NCBI GenBank assembly: GCA_011037195.1
Contig: JAAEAF010001577.1
Coordinates: 101,996-165,995, forward strand
Length of the DNA: 64,000 nucleotides
Reading direction: 5' to 3'
DNA from: Triatoma infestans
Taxonomy: Eukaryota; Arthropoda; Insecta; Hemiptera; Reduviidae
The notes beneath the pieces are model-generated. The model was not told where the DNA came from, searched no databases, and saw nothing but the letters and a program-made list of their open reading frames with translations. Both the position numbers and the translations under genes were made by a program. Below are positions 10,261-19,959 of the stretch, piece by piece (the first letter of the stretch is position 1; every line of letters starts with the position of its first letter).

Positions 10261-11086
10261 TCCCGTGGCCAGCGTCTAAAAAATGATCAAACTTTTCCGT
10301 CATTTTTTCGAGAGAGTGTTCTAGGCGGGAAAGTCTGTCGCCATATGTTTTATCTGTTTCAGAATAATTTGCAGATGGCTCGTCGTTTTGGCAATGAGTC
10401 AGTTCGTGTGGAGAAATGTAATCTTTGAAACGGGGTCTGCCTGCTGTTCGCATAGACACCGTATTTTGGGAAAAGTAACCAGGAGGTAATCTGGGTCGAT
10501 TAAAAGGATGGTTAGGCTTATTCGGGTTATTGGGATTGTTTGGATTTACAGATTGTCCCAGATTTGCTCGTTGGGGTGGTTGCGGTTGTTGTCTGTAAAG
10601 GGACGTTTGAGGTCTTTGTTCTATAGGCCTGGGGTTATATTCAATTGGTTGGTACTGGTAGTTAGGGGTCTGATTCATGGGGACGTGTGGAACAGTGTAT
10701 TGTGGATTCGGTCTATATTGGGTATTCTGTCTATAAGGCTGTTGGAATTGGTTGTACGGATTTGGTTTCCGGAAAGGTTGGTTGGGTCTTTTAGGACCGT
10801 GAGAAGAGTTTAGGTTTGCTATGATGAAAGAACATTTGTTATAAATGATGTTTCGTACTTCGTCAAGGGTGCTAGGGTCGAAGATCATGATGTGTTTACT
10901 TAACGTCGGGGGCAGGCATTTATATATGTGAAAAATTATTTCTTTATCGACCCGGCTTATCAGTTGTTTCAGGGCGTCTGCTGTAAGTCCGCCTAGCTTG
11001 AGTCTAATGTAAACTAAATTACGTAGTTCCTGGATCCTCGTCAATAGGAGACTCTCTAGCTTGCATTTTCGTTTGTAGAATCTCAT
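10232..11086 (-). pseudogene. gag: Gag, capsid C-part and P/N/Q-rich tail
   Basis: A 284-residue frame. The first 90 residues are helix-rich capsid-like sequence (RIQELRNLVYIRLKLGG, then PPTLSKHIMIFDPSTLDEV). Residues 100-215 are very rich in Pro, Asn, Gln, Tyr and Arg, with no CCHC zinc knuckle, so RNA binding probably uses the basic low-complexity tail, as known for several errantivirus Gags. It ends in an acidic coiled stretch (DRLSRLEHSLEKMTEKFDH). The ATG at 11086 is likely internal. The true N-terminus is the frame at 11194-11385, separated by a phase break. Confidence 0.8.
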
Positions 11087-11193
11087 CTTTGAGTATCTCG
11101 TAAGATCTCGAGTCAGCGAAACTCTCTTTCAAGTATTTCAATAAATTTAATAGATGGTCTAGTTGTGTGAAAGGAGTATGTTTCTAGCGGGCC

Positions 11194-11385
11194 TTAGCAA
11201 TCTACTTTAACTTTTATAAAAAAAATATTGTGGTTATAATCTCTTTCAATTATATTTTCTGCGCAGACTGTGGCGAATGTAGTTTCGACAATCTCGCAAA
11301 AGAATGCTAGCTCCGAAGGTTTTCCGTCAAAGTAAGGGATGTGGTCATAGTCTTCTTTGGAGATCTTGTAATTTATTTGGGCCAT
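11194..11385 (-). pseudogene. gag: Gag N-terminal frame
   Basis: An ATG at 11385 opens a 64-residue frame, MAQINYKISKEDYDHIPYF followed by DGKPSELAFF, the style of the errantivirus Gag amino end (a matrix-like region before the capsid). A stop at 11194 ends it about 110 bp before the next gag frame, in another phase. That is one more defect in this copy. About 250 bp of leader (11386-11638) lies between it and the primer site. Confidence 0.7.
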
Positions 11386-11638
11386 TTCAGGGATGGTTTT
11401 TTTAGGAATGACTAATTTAGAGGGTTTAAGGACAGATGAGCTACTTACAGTTTTTAAACGTTGTTGTTGACTCGCCAGCTTGCTTTTCTTTTATTGTCTG
11501 AGGATGGTCCTGGTTCTTGTGGGTCGAGTACTGCGAACAAGCCACTGATGTGGGAGCTTCAAGTCTTCTTTGATGTGGTGAGACAAATGATCGCACGTGA
11601 GACAAGTGGTCGCACTATTTGACTTATAAGCCTTCGCA
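11386..11638 (-). other. Leader of the LTR retrotransposon
   Basis: Untranslated leader between primer-binding site and gag start, the usual place of the packaging signal and, in errantiviruses, of the env splice donor. I see no open frame in it. Confidence 0.6.
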
Positions 11639-11656
11639 GTCCCTGTTCGGGCGCCA
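11639..11656 (-). other. Primer-binding site, tRNA-Lys(UUU)
   Basis: The 18 bases next to the 5' LTR read TGGCGCCCGAACAGGGAC on the minus strand, the complement of the 3' end of tRNA-Lys(UUU) including CCA. The first T overlaps the last LTR base, an overlap known from gypsy-like elements. Confidence 0.92.
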
Positions 11657-11897
11657 GTTATATTTCAAGAACCCGGAAGTTTCTTTTTAAAAAGAGATTT
11701 ATTTATAGTTACAATAATATAATGATTAGAACACTTTAAGGTAATGGTTAACACTGAGAAATACTATAGACACTGCGAACTGTACTGTACGGTGGTGAGC
11801 TTGGAACTGCCTGCCTACTGGCCTGTGGGGGTATATATATGTTGCCAGCTGCAGTTACATCACAAATGGTTGTTCTCAGGGAGATAGTGCCATAACT
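11656..11897 (-). repeat. 5' LTR
   Basis: 242 bp, with three visible differences from the 3' LTR (in GATTAGAAC, CTGAGAAAT and TTACATCAC). It holds the same TATATATA box and AATAAA signal (11698-11703) on the minus strand and would drive the element's genomic RNA. Confidence 0.95.
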
Positions 11898-11990
11898 TGG
11901 ATGAAAATGCGAAACCGGTGAGGAAGAAAATAAATATGCTCGCCACGACGGATAAAATACCAGAAATATCCGCAGCATTGCGGCATTTCT
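11898..11990. mobile_element. Palindromic element D1, right part
   Basis: It starts with the TGGA duplication and GGATGAAAATGC, then GAAACCGGTG, AATATGCTCG, ATAAAATACCAG and GCAGCATTGCGG. All have counterparts in the D2 right arm (59458-59545) and, inverted, in the D1 left arm. It is directly followed by a family R terminus (TTTCTCTTACTGCA at 12000). Confidence 0.75.
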
Positions 11991-11994
11991 CCAA

Positions 11995-12165
11995 AACTTT
12001 TTCTCTTACTGCATTTTCCAAAACTGTAATTGACAAATTGTATAGTTAGTATGCCATGTTTAATGAAATTATTCGGGGTTACAATGGAGCAAATAGTAAA
12101 AACTATTCAGTAAAAATGCTCTTCAAGTTTACATTTAAGGCTTGAAATGCTGAATTTTGTTAATC
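11995..12165 (+). repeat. Family R left-end fragment, orientation A
   Basis: It begins with the left terminus TTTTTCTCTTACTGCA and the phrase AAACTGTAATTGACAAATT seen in other left ends (24405). It decays before the inverted pair starts at 12166. Confidence 0.65.
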
Positions 12166-13033
12166 TCTTGTTACTTTCTGTTAGTAAGATATACTACTGT
12201 AATCATGTCAAATTATCGATATCGTGTATTCACAAAAAAATACATATTTTGAAGTACTCTGAGTCCAAAAAAGTGGTTGTTCGAAAATTGTATGTGTGTG
12301 TGTGTGTGTGTATGTATGTGAACAGCATAACTCAAAAACGAAAAAGCGCAGAAAGTTCAAACTTGATATTCCGTTTAGGTATCACAGTTTAGGGATCCGA
12401 CAGTAAGTTATGTGACGTAATTCCTCATTCGTAATTACTAAATGGTTTTCTAACGTTTTTCTGAATAAGTAAAAACAAATTTCCGGTTATCAGGTTTTCT
12501 TCAAACTTGGAATTTCAACAGGATATTTAATTCTAATTAATATTATTTAGATGATAGAATTGTTTAATAAACTGAAATAGCACTTTAAAGGGAAACCGTA
12601 ACCCCTACCGCTCCCACAAAAGTGCCCTTAAATGCATTTTCCAGGAGAAATGTTTCAAATAAAAATTATACATCTTTGGATGAGTAGTTAATATTTGAAG
12701 TTTAAAGAAAATCGTTGGAGTAATTTTCGAGAAAAACGCAAAAAACGCTGATGTTGAAAAAATTAATCAGTTAAATGGTACTTCCGGTTGAGGAATTTTG
12801 ACAGAGAACGTGCTCTGTCGGAACCCAATGGTGATACCCAAATGGAATATCAAGTTTGAACTTTTTTACGGTTGTTAGTTTTTGAGCTATGCTGTTCATA
12901 CACACACAGACGCACACACACACACACCAGAACATTTTCTATCAACCACTTTTTTGGTCTCAGAGTACTTCAAAATATGTATTCTCTGTGCAAACTCGAT
13001 ATTGATAATTTGCCGGGAGTAAAAGAAAGTAAT
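12166..13033. repeat. Two family R right halves in inverted orientation (large palindrome)
   Basis: 12166-12590 reads as orientation B from the inverted right terminus (ACTTTCTGTTAGTAAG, TAATCATGTCAAATT). 12590-13033 reads as orientation A and ends GGGAGTAAAAGAAAGT. Both halves carry the CA/TG run (12296-12312 and 12899-12926) and the 'CTCAAAAACGAAAA' / 'TTTTTGAGCTATGCTG' phrases. The unit could fold into a long imperfect hairpin. Confidence 0.75.
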
Positions 13034-13319
13034 AATGGATATTTCGAAGTTTCTGAGCGAGTTGCAACGTTAAGTATTCCTTTACAGAGCCATTTGAATA
13101 TAATGTATAGTTTCAATATCTAGAATATCAAATTTGAATTGTTATTTACTGTCATGAATGTAATTCTTGAGTTTAGCTGCGTAAATTGCACAATAAATGA
13201 ATAGCGATTAGGTGGCTGGGGTCTTTATTGTTCAACTCTGTCGTTCTCTTTCGCCAAAAAAAAAAATATATACACAAAATCTTGGTGTTTGTAAATAAAT
13301 TAAATGTGGTTTTCATCAA
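13034..13319. other. Unassigned sequence
   Basis: AT-rich, with a run of 12 A at about 13257. It may include the extreme 3' end or target flank of the Jockey-like element. Nothing else is recognisable. Confidence 0.3.
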
Positions 13320-13498
13320 CAAAAATAATACAACAATTTATATTTGAATTTATGGAGGAGAGAAGCTACCCAGCGGTAGCACTCCCTATAAGCTGAGCTA
13401 AATGCTCTCATCGCTTGAAGAAAGAAAATCGCGAGGCCACTGGCGTTTTAAACGCCTGGGAGGGTTATCGGGAATAGTGCGGGAGGATAGGTGACGGA

Positions 13499-14356
13499 CT
13501 AAAGGATTAGAATGGGACTGCAGGGATTGATGAATTTTTTATATCGGGTTCGGGCGACTAGATTAACGAAAGGAATTTCAAGGTCTCTATGGATGGTTAG
13601 GTTGGAAACATAGTAAGGAGCGTTAACGATGGTGCGAAGGATTTTGGATTGAAGGGATTGTAGTCTTTGGAGGTTGGAACGTTTTGTTGACCCCCATAGC
13701 TCAATGCCGTACGTCCAGATGGGTTTTAATATTGAGGTATATATCAGTCTTTTATTGTCTAGTGACAGTTTAGATCTGTTGTTCAGTAGTCGTTTCAATA
13801 GACGATAGCGTCTGTTGAGTTCAATTCTTTTCAGTCGTGTGTGAGGGTTCCAGTTTAATCTTTTGTCTATGAACAACCCAAGGTAACGAACGACATTAGT
13901 GGGTGGGATAGGAATTAAATTGTAATAGATTGGTGGAAGAGTGATGTGGCGTAGGGTGAATGTAATATTTTGGGATTTATTTTCATTTAGTTTTATATTC
14001 CATCTATTGAACCATTTCTCTAAGTAGAAGAGATGGGTTTGGAGATTTCTATGTGCTATTACTGGGTCTCGGTGAGAGGACAGAATTGCAATGTAGTCTG
14101 TATAGGTAAGGAGAACAGTTTCTGGATGGGGTGGGATATCTGCTGTGTATATTGTGCACAGGATGGGACCAAGGATACTGCCTTGCGGAACGCCCGCTTC
14201 GGCTTTATGGATAGGAGAGACTGAGGTTCCGACTTGTACCCGGAAGTAACGGTCTGTCAAATAGGATTTTAGGATAAGATAATAGGTAAAGGGGAGGATG
14301 CTCTTAAGTTTCCAGAGCAGACCCGGGTGCCATACTCGATCGAAGGCTTGCCTCAC
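13499..14356 (-). pseudogene. Jockey-like LINE reverse transcriptase, C-terminal two thirds
   Basis: A 285-residue frame: DRVWHPGLLWKL (palm), AGVPQGSILGPILCTIYTADIP, the catalytic box at residues 85-88, then thumb-type sequence NVVRYLGLFIDKRLNWNPHT and PIWTYGIELWGSTKRSNLQR, and a C-terminal IPFVNLVARTRYKKF. The catalytic box reads YTDY where active enzymes have YADD (about 14093-14104), so the enzyme is dead. Upstream RT blocks lie in other frames between 14356 and 14900. The enzyme would copy the element RNA at a nicked target. Confidence 0.9.
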
Positions 14357-14952
14357 ATCGAGGAAAACACCCGAGCAACATTCTTTCTTCTTAAGGGGGA
14401 TGTGATGGCGTCAACAACGCGATGATACAGTTGCATTGTAGAATGGTGACGTCTGAACCCAAACTGGTGGTCTGGTTATAATATTGGAGGATTCAATTAT
14501 AGGGAGGATGTGTTTAAGAAGGAGTTTTTCAAGGATTTTGCCAAGTACAGGCAACAAACTTATGGGACGGTACGATGTAGGAAGATGGTGAGGTTTATTA
14601 GGTTTCGGAATAGGACGGATTATCGAGAATTTCCAAAGGATCAGGAAATGGGTGGTTCTAAGTACAGCATTATAAATTAGAGTTAGAAAAAGTACTGCTT
14701 TTCTGGGAAGATAGCGGAGGATTTTTGTAGTAATGTAGTCATTTCCAGGAGTTTACTTTGGAGAAAGATGTTGAATAATAAACTGGACATCAGAAGGAGT
14801 AAAAGGTTTGGGAGGAAAGGAGAGAGGAAGAGGAGAATCGAGATCTTGCTGGATGGAATCATGAAACAAAGGGTATACCATGTTTTGATGAGGAGTAAAG
14901 AATGTGGATAAGTAGGAAGAAAACAGAGAGGCTTTTCTTCATCTGATGAAGC

Positions 14953-15189
14953 CTAGGAACCATCATTACGACGAAGGGGTGATGGGACAGGTTTATAGGA
15001 CAGTATTTTCTTTGTGGCAGTCCAAAGTGACTTGTCTTCAGTAGTTAATGATAATGTATAGTCTTGAAAGCGTTCATTCTGTAATTGTTTAAGTTCTGTT
15101 TTAAGTTGGTGAGTTAGTCTGTTGTAAATTCGTTTATCAGAGGGATAGCGGGTGCGTTGCCACTTGGCTCTAGCACGTCGCTTATCCAT
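14953..15189 (-). pseudogene. Jockey-like LINE linker region (between endonuclease and RT)
   Basis: A 78-residue frame beginning MDKRRARAKWQRTRYP and SDKRIYNRLTHQLK, the basic helical linker typical of Jockey-clade ORF2 just before the RT domain. It stops at 14953 in front of the next decayed RT blocks. Confidence 0.75.
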
Positions 15190-15519
15190 GATAAGTGTTC
15201 GGATATATAATGGGACGTTAGTTGAGTTAGTATAATATCGTGTTGGATGGTATAAAGTCGATTGTCTTATAGAATTTTGTATTAGTGTAGTGAGATGTTG
15301 TGCTGCATTGTCTACGTCGACGTTTTAAGTTGAAAGTGTAGGTCTATTTTGTCTTCTATTAGCGTTTGGAATCTCTTCCAATCAACTGGACCTGTGATTA
15401 GAGATGGTTTGGGAGGCTTAGGGATAGGATGAGTGTCAAGGGTAATTAGAACAGGCTGTGGTCTGAGGAGAGTTTTGTGAGGGTTGAGATATCATAGTAG
15501 TGTCATATCTAGGACATTA

Positions 15520-15845
15520 TGAAGAAATCAAGGATATCAGGAAGTTTGGAAAGGGATGTAGGCCAGTAGGTAAGTTGGTTAGGTGATGCGGTGCTGTAAT
15601 TTTTGGAATGAAGGACATTGAGTGCAGTTCGACCACGAGGGTTCGTTACGCAACATCCCCAATGTTTGTGCTTCGCGTTGTGTCACCACCTGAGAGGAAT
15701 CTAGGATCGAGGGTGTTGAAAAAGGAGGTAAATTGTTCTTGGGAGATAGATTTGTTAGGAGGACAATATACAGCAGCGAGGTTGAAGTTATGCGGATGGG
15801 CTGATAGGGAAATTGCAGAGGACTGAAGGTAGTCAGTGGAACCAT
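15520..15845 (-). pseudogene. Jockey-like LINE endonuclease, C-terminal remnant
   Basis: Read in mixed frames on the minus strand, this encodes an AP-endonuclease-like end: a stretch with AAVYCPPNKSIS around 15755-15785, a GGDT-type motif near 15685, and LTNLPTGLHPFPN near 15550-15580. These match the style of the endonuclease domain that nicks the target DNA. Stops interrupt it repeatedly. Confidence 0.65.
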
Positions 15846-15960
15846 TAAAGTGTTATTTCAGATTTATATGTGTTGTTGAAATTCCGAGTTTTAAGAAAAT
15901 CGCATGAGAGGAAGTGCATTTTTACTGTAAAGTATTTTTGGTGTTCTCCCATTACCCTTT
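15846..15960 (-). repeat. Family R fragment, orientation B
   Basis: It contains AAGTGTTATTTCAG and TTGAAATTCCGAGTTTTAAG, the internal phrases of the family's central module. It is truncated where the LINE abuts it. Confidence 0.55.
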
Positions 15961-16435
15961 AAAATACTTTCAATCAGTTGTAATAGTATCCAAAGAGAGT
16001 ATTCGTAGCAGAGAGGGAGAGACAAAATGACAGGACCACTGTCTCGGACTGGCGTGGGAGCGACCACATAAGTATAGCGACGGAGGACAGATACGAGAAC
16101 AGTTCATATTACTGAGGTCACTCGCCAATCACTAAGTGTCATTACCCCTTTTCCACTCTACCATATTCTATCATTTCAACTGTAAAGTCCAGGCAGTGTC
16201 CTTATTATATTATACAGTGTTAACCATACTCTGGTAATTCATTTTAACCACACCATTCTCCTCCTTCAGCAACCCCATTATACAGTAAAAATTTCGCTCC
16301 CAACCTTAAAACATGAAGAATGAAGCTTAATGTCACCGAAAGAAATAAGAAACATAAAAAAATAACACCCCTCCCCGATGTAGACGGAGTTAATTCAAAA
16401 AATATGAAAAATATTTTAAAAATGTGTCCACTTCA
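15961..16435. other. Unassigned sequence
   Basis: It contains a short GA-rich stretch (16005-16035) and no open frame of note. No recognised repeat. Confidence 0.3.
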
Positions 16436-17110
16436 ATTTCTTTTACTGTTAGGAGTATCGTAATCGTGTCAAATTTTCGATATCGAGTTTTTCCCAGAAG
16501 TACACGTTTTGAAGCCCCCTGATTCCAGAAAAGTGGTTTTTAGCAATTGGTTTGTGTTTGTCTGGGACAGCATATCTCAAGACCGAAAGATCGGCCGAAT
16601 GTTCAAACTTAATATACGTTACAGTGCTACCAGGAGACCTGAAAAATAAGCTTTTCGTAGAAATCATTCGAAAAGTATTTGTCGGATTTCTGCTATTTTC
16701 TCTGAAACGGTTGTATCGATTTTCTTTAAACAAAATATGTGAAAATACATGTTTTATTTGAAATATTTCTCCGTGAAAGACGGGGATTTTGGAGGAGGGA
16801 TATTTTGATCATACAGTTCTATCACCTAAACAAAATAATTTAGAAATAAATAGATTGCTAAAATTCCAAGTTTCGAGAAAATTGGTAAACCGGTAGTGTT
16901 TTTACTGAACAGGTTTTTTAGTTTTTGCGATTTTCTTGATAAAAACACCGATTAATTTGACATAACCAACTTATGCATCACCAAATAAGTTATGCCTTGT
17001 CATATAATAATTAAGATGCTTTAGTACTTTATATGTTGGTACGTTGCTACAATTTTATTGCAATTGTAACTCCTTTTAAATAAGAAAGAAAATTGAAAAT
17101 CATAAGCAGC
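16436..17110 (-). repeat. Family R repeat, orientation B
   Basis: It starts TTTCTTTTACTGTTAGGAG and ATCGTAATCGTGTCAAATT. It continues with 'GAAGCCCCCTGATTCCAG', CATATCTCAAGACCG, 'CCGTGAAAGACGGGG' and 'CTAAAATTCCAAGTTTCG', ending near 'GCAATTGTAACTCC'. It lacks most of the CA run. Confidence 0.7.
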
Positions 17111-17904
17111 TGGCACAATAAAGTAAAGCATAATTTTCAGAAATATATTTGTGTTTTTTGGGCATTTTTTTTTTAAATAGAATTCCTTTGTGTGCAATAA
17201 AAACTGTGTGGCCTAGATTTTTCTTCATAAAGAATAAAAATTATAATCGATGTAGTGGGAAAATTAGTCCACTTGTTCAAGTCCATATAGGCCTTCACCT
17301 CATAGACCGCAATATTCTTTTACTAGGGAAACAGTCGTTTATGTCCAAGCACTAATGATTGAGTTGTGTCCTTGGCAAAATGTGATTGTCCCATTCACTA
17401 TTATGGTTAAATTTGATATTGTTATTACACGGCATCAATCATTTCTACATGCTCTCTATCTGTTCAAAATTTATTTTACTGGCAAGGATAATACACTAAC
17501 AAAAACTTGCCTATCCGATTTGGAATTCGTTAAATAAAAACACTTAATCCCCATGAATATTTCTTAAATAAGCTTTGAACTTACCTGTATCTTCTTCCTC
17601 AATTCAAATGCATTAAAGCTTCAACTATTTATACAATCTTCCCTTAGCAGCTTGGCTACGGGTGCATGGCTTGCCGTGAGGAATCAAGGGCTGTAGAAAC
17701 AGCATCGCGACTAAAAGTGGAGGACTACAGTGAGGAGCAGTTCCTGATGGTTTCGGTTAAGACCGTTGGAATCATGGGATCATGATAAGATCTCCAAGGG
17801 ATACAAAAGAATCTCCATCTTACAGGACTTTGCCCTTAGTGCCCTTGTACCAAGACTTGAAATCTGTATAAAATTTTATTATTCCTCTTCAATACAATGT
17901 ATGT
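17111..17904. other. Unassigned sequence before the satellite
   Basis: Open frames at 17149-17355 and 17355-17537 (plus) read like a decayed protein (ISPLVQVHIGLHLIDRNIL), but I cannot place them. A segment at 17640-17850 has more balanced base composition, as in a possible old transposon or exon. No identification. Confidence 0.3.
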
Positions 17905-18740
17905 GTAATGAGATTGATGAGAGTTGAAAAGACAACTCACAGACTACTGATATAACAAATATGTAATGAGATTGATGAGAGTTGAAAAGACAACTCACAG
18001 ACTACTGATATAACAAATATGTAATGAGATTGATGAGAGTTGAAAAGACAACTCACAGACTACTGATATAACAAATAGTAATGAGATTGATGAGAGTTGA
18101 AAAGACAACTCACAGACTACTGATATAACAAATATGTAATGAGATTGATGAGAGTTGAAAAGACAACTCACAGACTACTGATATAACAAATATGTAATTA
18201 GATTGATGAGAGTTGAAAAGACAACTCACAGACTACTGATATTACAAATATGTAATGAGATTGATGAGAGTTGAAAAGAAAACTCAGAGACTACTGATAT
18301 TACAAATATGTAATGAGATTGATGAGAGTTGAAAAGACAACTCACAGACTACTGATATAACAAATATGTAATGAGATTGATGAGAGTTGAAAAGACAACT
18401 CACAGACTACTGATATAACAAATATGTAATGAGATTGATGAGAGTTGAAAAGACAACTCACAGACTACTGATATAGCAAATATGTAATGAGATTGATGAG
18501 AGTTGAAAAGACAACTCACAGACTACTGATATAACAAATATGTAATGAGATTGATGAGAGTTGAAAAGACAACTCACAGACTACTGATATAGCAAATATG
18601 TAATGAGATTGATGAGAGTTGAAAAGACAACTCACAGACTACTGATATAGCAAATATGTAATGAGATTGATGAGAGTTGAAAAGACAACTCACAGACTAC
18701 TGATATAGCAAATATGTAATGAGATTGATGAGAGTTGAAA
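17905..18740. repeat. 58-bp satellite array, about 14.4 copies, hairpin in each unit
   Basis: Units start with GTAATGAGATTGATGAG at 17905, 17963, 18021, 18078, 18136 and so on every 58 bp to 18716; unit 3 is 57 bp. Each unit contains GAGTTG-AAAAGA-CAACTC, a 6-bp perfect stem extendable to 9 bp with one mismatch. Copies are nearly identical. Unit 7 (18252) has a changed stem and later copies share TATAGC in place of TATAAC. The last copy breaks off inside the hairpin loop. Confidence 0.97.
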
Positions 18741-19959
18741 ATCGTAATGAAAGAAAACACAAAACTGCAAGGTACAATAGAAGTTAGGTATCGAGAGATA
18801 TATAAAAGATACAGCAGAATGATTAGAAGGTAGTAGAAGGTTGCTGACTGGTTGTTAGCTCATCGTAAAGTGTTGTAAAACTCTTCTTCCGTAGTACTAG
18901 CTCGGCTGTATATAAAGATATATACATAGACTCTCCCACCCTAATCTGGCCTAGGTAGATTCTTCGTTCTTTAGATCTTATGAGTTTTTAGAGATTCAGA
19001 TCCCATACAACCAAAGTATAAGGCGCAATGAAATCTGGGATGGTCAATGAATAATTTCGTTAGACCGTATTTTTTTTGTTGCCTAATTATGTATCGGAGC
19101 ATAATACGTACATTTCCGGTATATTTGAAATTTCTAACTGTGTAATAAACTCTAACATAAAAAAAGATGAAGCAATCAAAAGCAATTGCCGTAAGAGAAA
19201 ATCGTGTGAGTGTTGTTGATTGCATTTTAGGAAAATTTTATTTAGAATTATCAGCTCGTTTAAAGTCAATTAGTTTTTGGAATAGTTTCGCGTAGCCATA
19301 GATATAACATTATTGTAGTTTGCTGCTCAGTATTAGTGGTAGTAAGTTGTAAGAATTGTTGCAGAGAAATTCCTGACTAATTACTGTAGAGACACATTGA
19401 GTTAATTCTTATATTGTGCAATATATATCATTGTGCACCAGATTTAAAAAAAAAAAAGCACTTAAAAGAGAAGCACTGTAACTCTGTTGGCGCCATACTA
19501 CTGGTATTGATGTCCGTACCAACTCTGACCACTGAGTAAGTGCGGCTTTGTTTTAATTACATTTCTCAAACAGTCCTGCTGTAAACTTCTCACTCAATGT
19601 TTAAATAGCACACACAGCTAAGGAATCTTCCTCCCCATTGCACTTCACTCCTTTTACGATTAAATTTTTTACCCACCCACTACTATTATAACCCAGTCAT
19701 CGTCCTGTAATCCCTCATAGGCTAGTTAAAACTTTTGTTTATTTAGTTTTCTAATTTGTAACATATTGTGACTTCCTATTTCCTTATTTCTTTGTATTTC
19801 TTTCGCTTTTTTTAAATCGATTATTAAAGTGAAAAATATCTAGAAGAAAATACTGTCCAGTAAAGCAGGATCTCATTAAAAAATTTGATTTAACTGGAAT
19901 GGCTTTTTATCATCATTAAACACTATGGAAAACAAGCCATTCATCTTTGAAACATTCTG
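18741..19959. other. Unassigned AT-rich sequence with a family R end at about 19188-19225
   Basis: CGTAAGAGAAAATCGTGTGAGTG at 19190 matches the family's outer motif in orientation B. The rest shows no gene or RNA. Some stretches around 18840-18960 and 19450-19720 are less AT-rich but hold no convincing frame. Confidence 0.35.

Larger units (their letters stand above)
4675..11897 (-). mobile_element. Env-bearing gypsy-type (errantivirus-like) LTR retrotransposon
   Basis: A 7,223-bp element on the minus strand. It has two 242-bp LTRs with inverted ends AGTTAT/ATAACT, a TGGA target duplication (4671-4674 and 11898-11901), a tRNA-Lys primer site, a purine-rich tract, and genes in the order gag, protease, reverse transcriptase, RNase H, integrase, env. 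AGTTA...TAACT ends, a 4-bp duplication and a separate env after pol are hallmarks of insect errantiviruses. Several frames are interrupted, so this copy looks defective even though the LTRs differ at only 3 of 242 positions. The empty site is recognisable because element D2 (59335) carries the uninterrupted sequence. Confidence 0.95.
13320..15845 (-). mobile_element. Jockey-clade LINE, 5'-truncated and decayed
   Basis: On the minus strand the order is endonuclease remnants (15845-15560), linker (15189-14953), RT (about 14700-13499), and a 3' UTR to roughly 13320. The arrangement and the AGVPQGSILGPILCTIY box are typical of Jockey-clade ORF2. ORF1 and the endonuclease start are missing, as expected from incomplete reverse transcription. 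Multiple stops and frame changes show it is old. The exact ends and target duplication were not resolved. Confidence 0.85.

Noticed and set aside
17905..18740. Hammerhead ribozyme in the 58-bp satellite
   Set aside because: TTGATGA is followed directly by a good stem (GAGTTG/CAACTC), but the first core base is T where C is needed and the stem is followed by ACAG where GAAA is required. The core is not met.
17905..18740. CRISPR array
   Set aside because: The whole 58-bp unit repeats without unique spacers, and the context is eukaryotic. It is a satellite.
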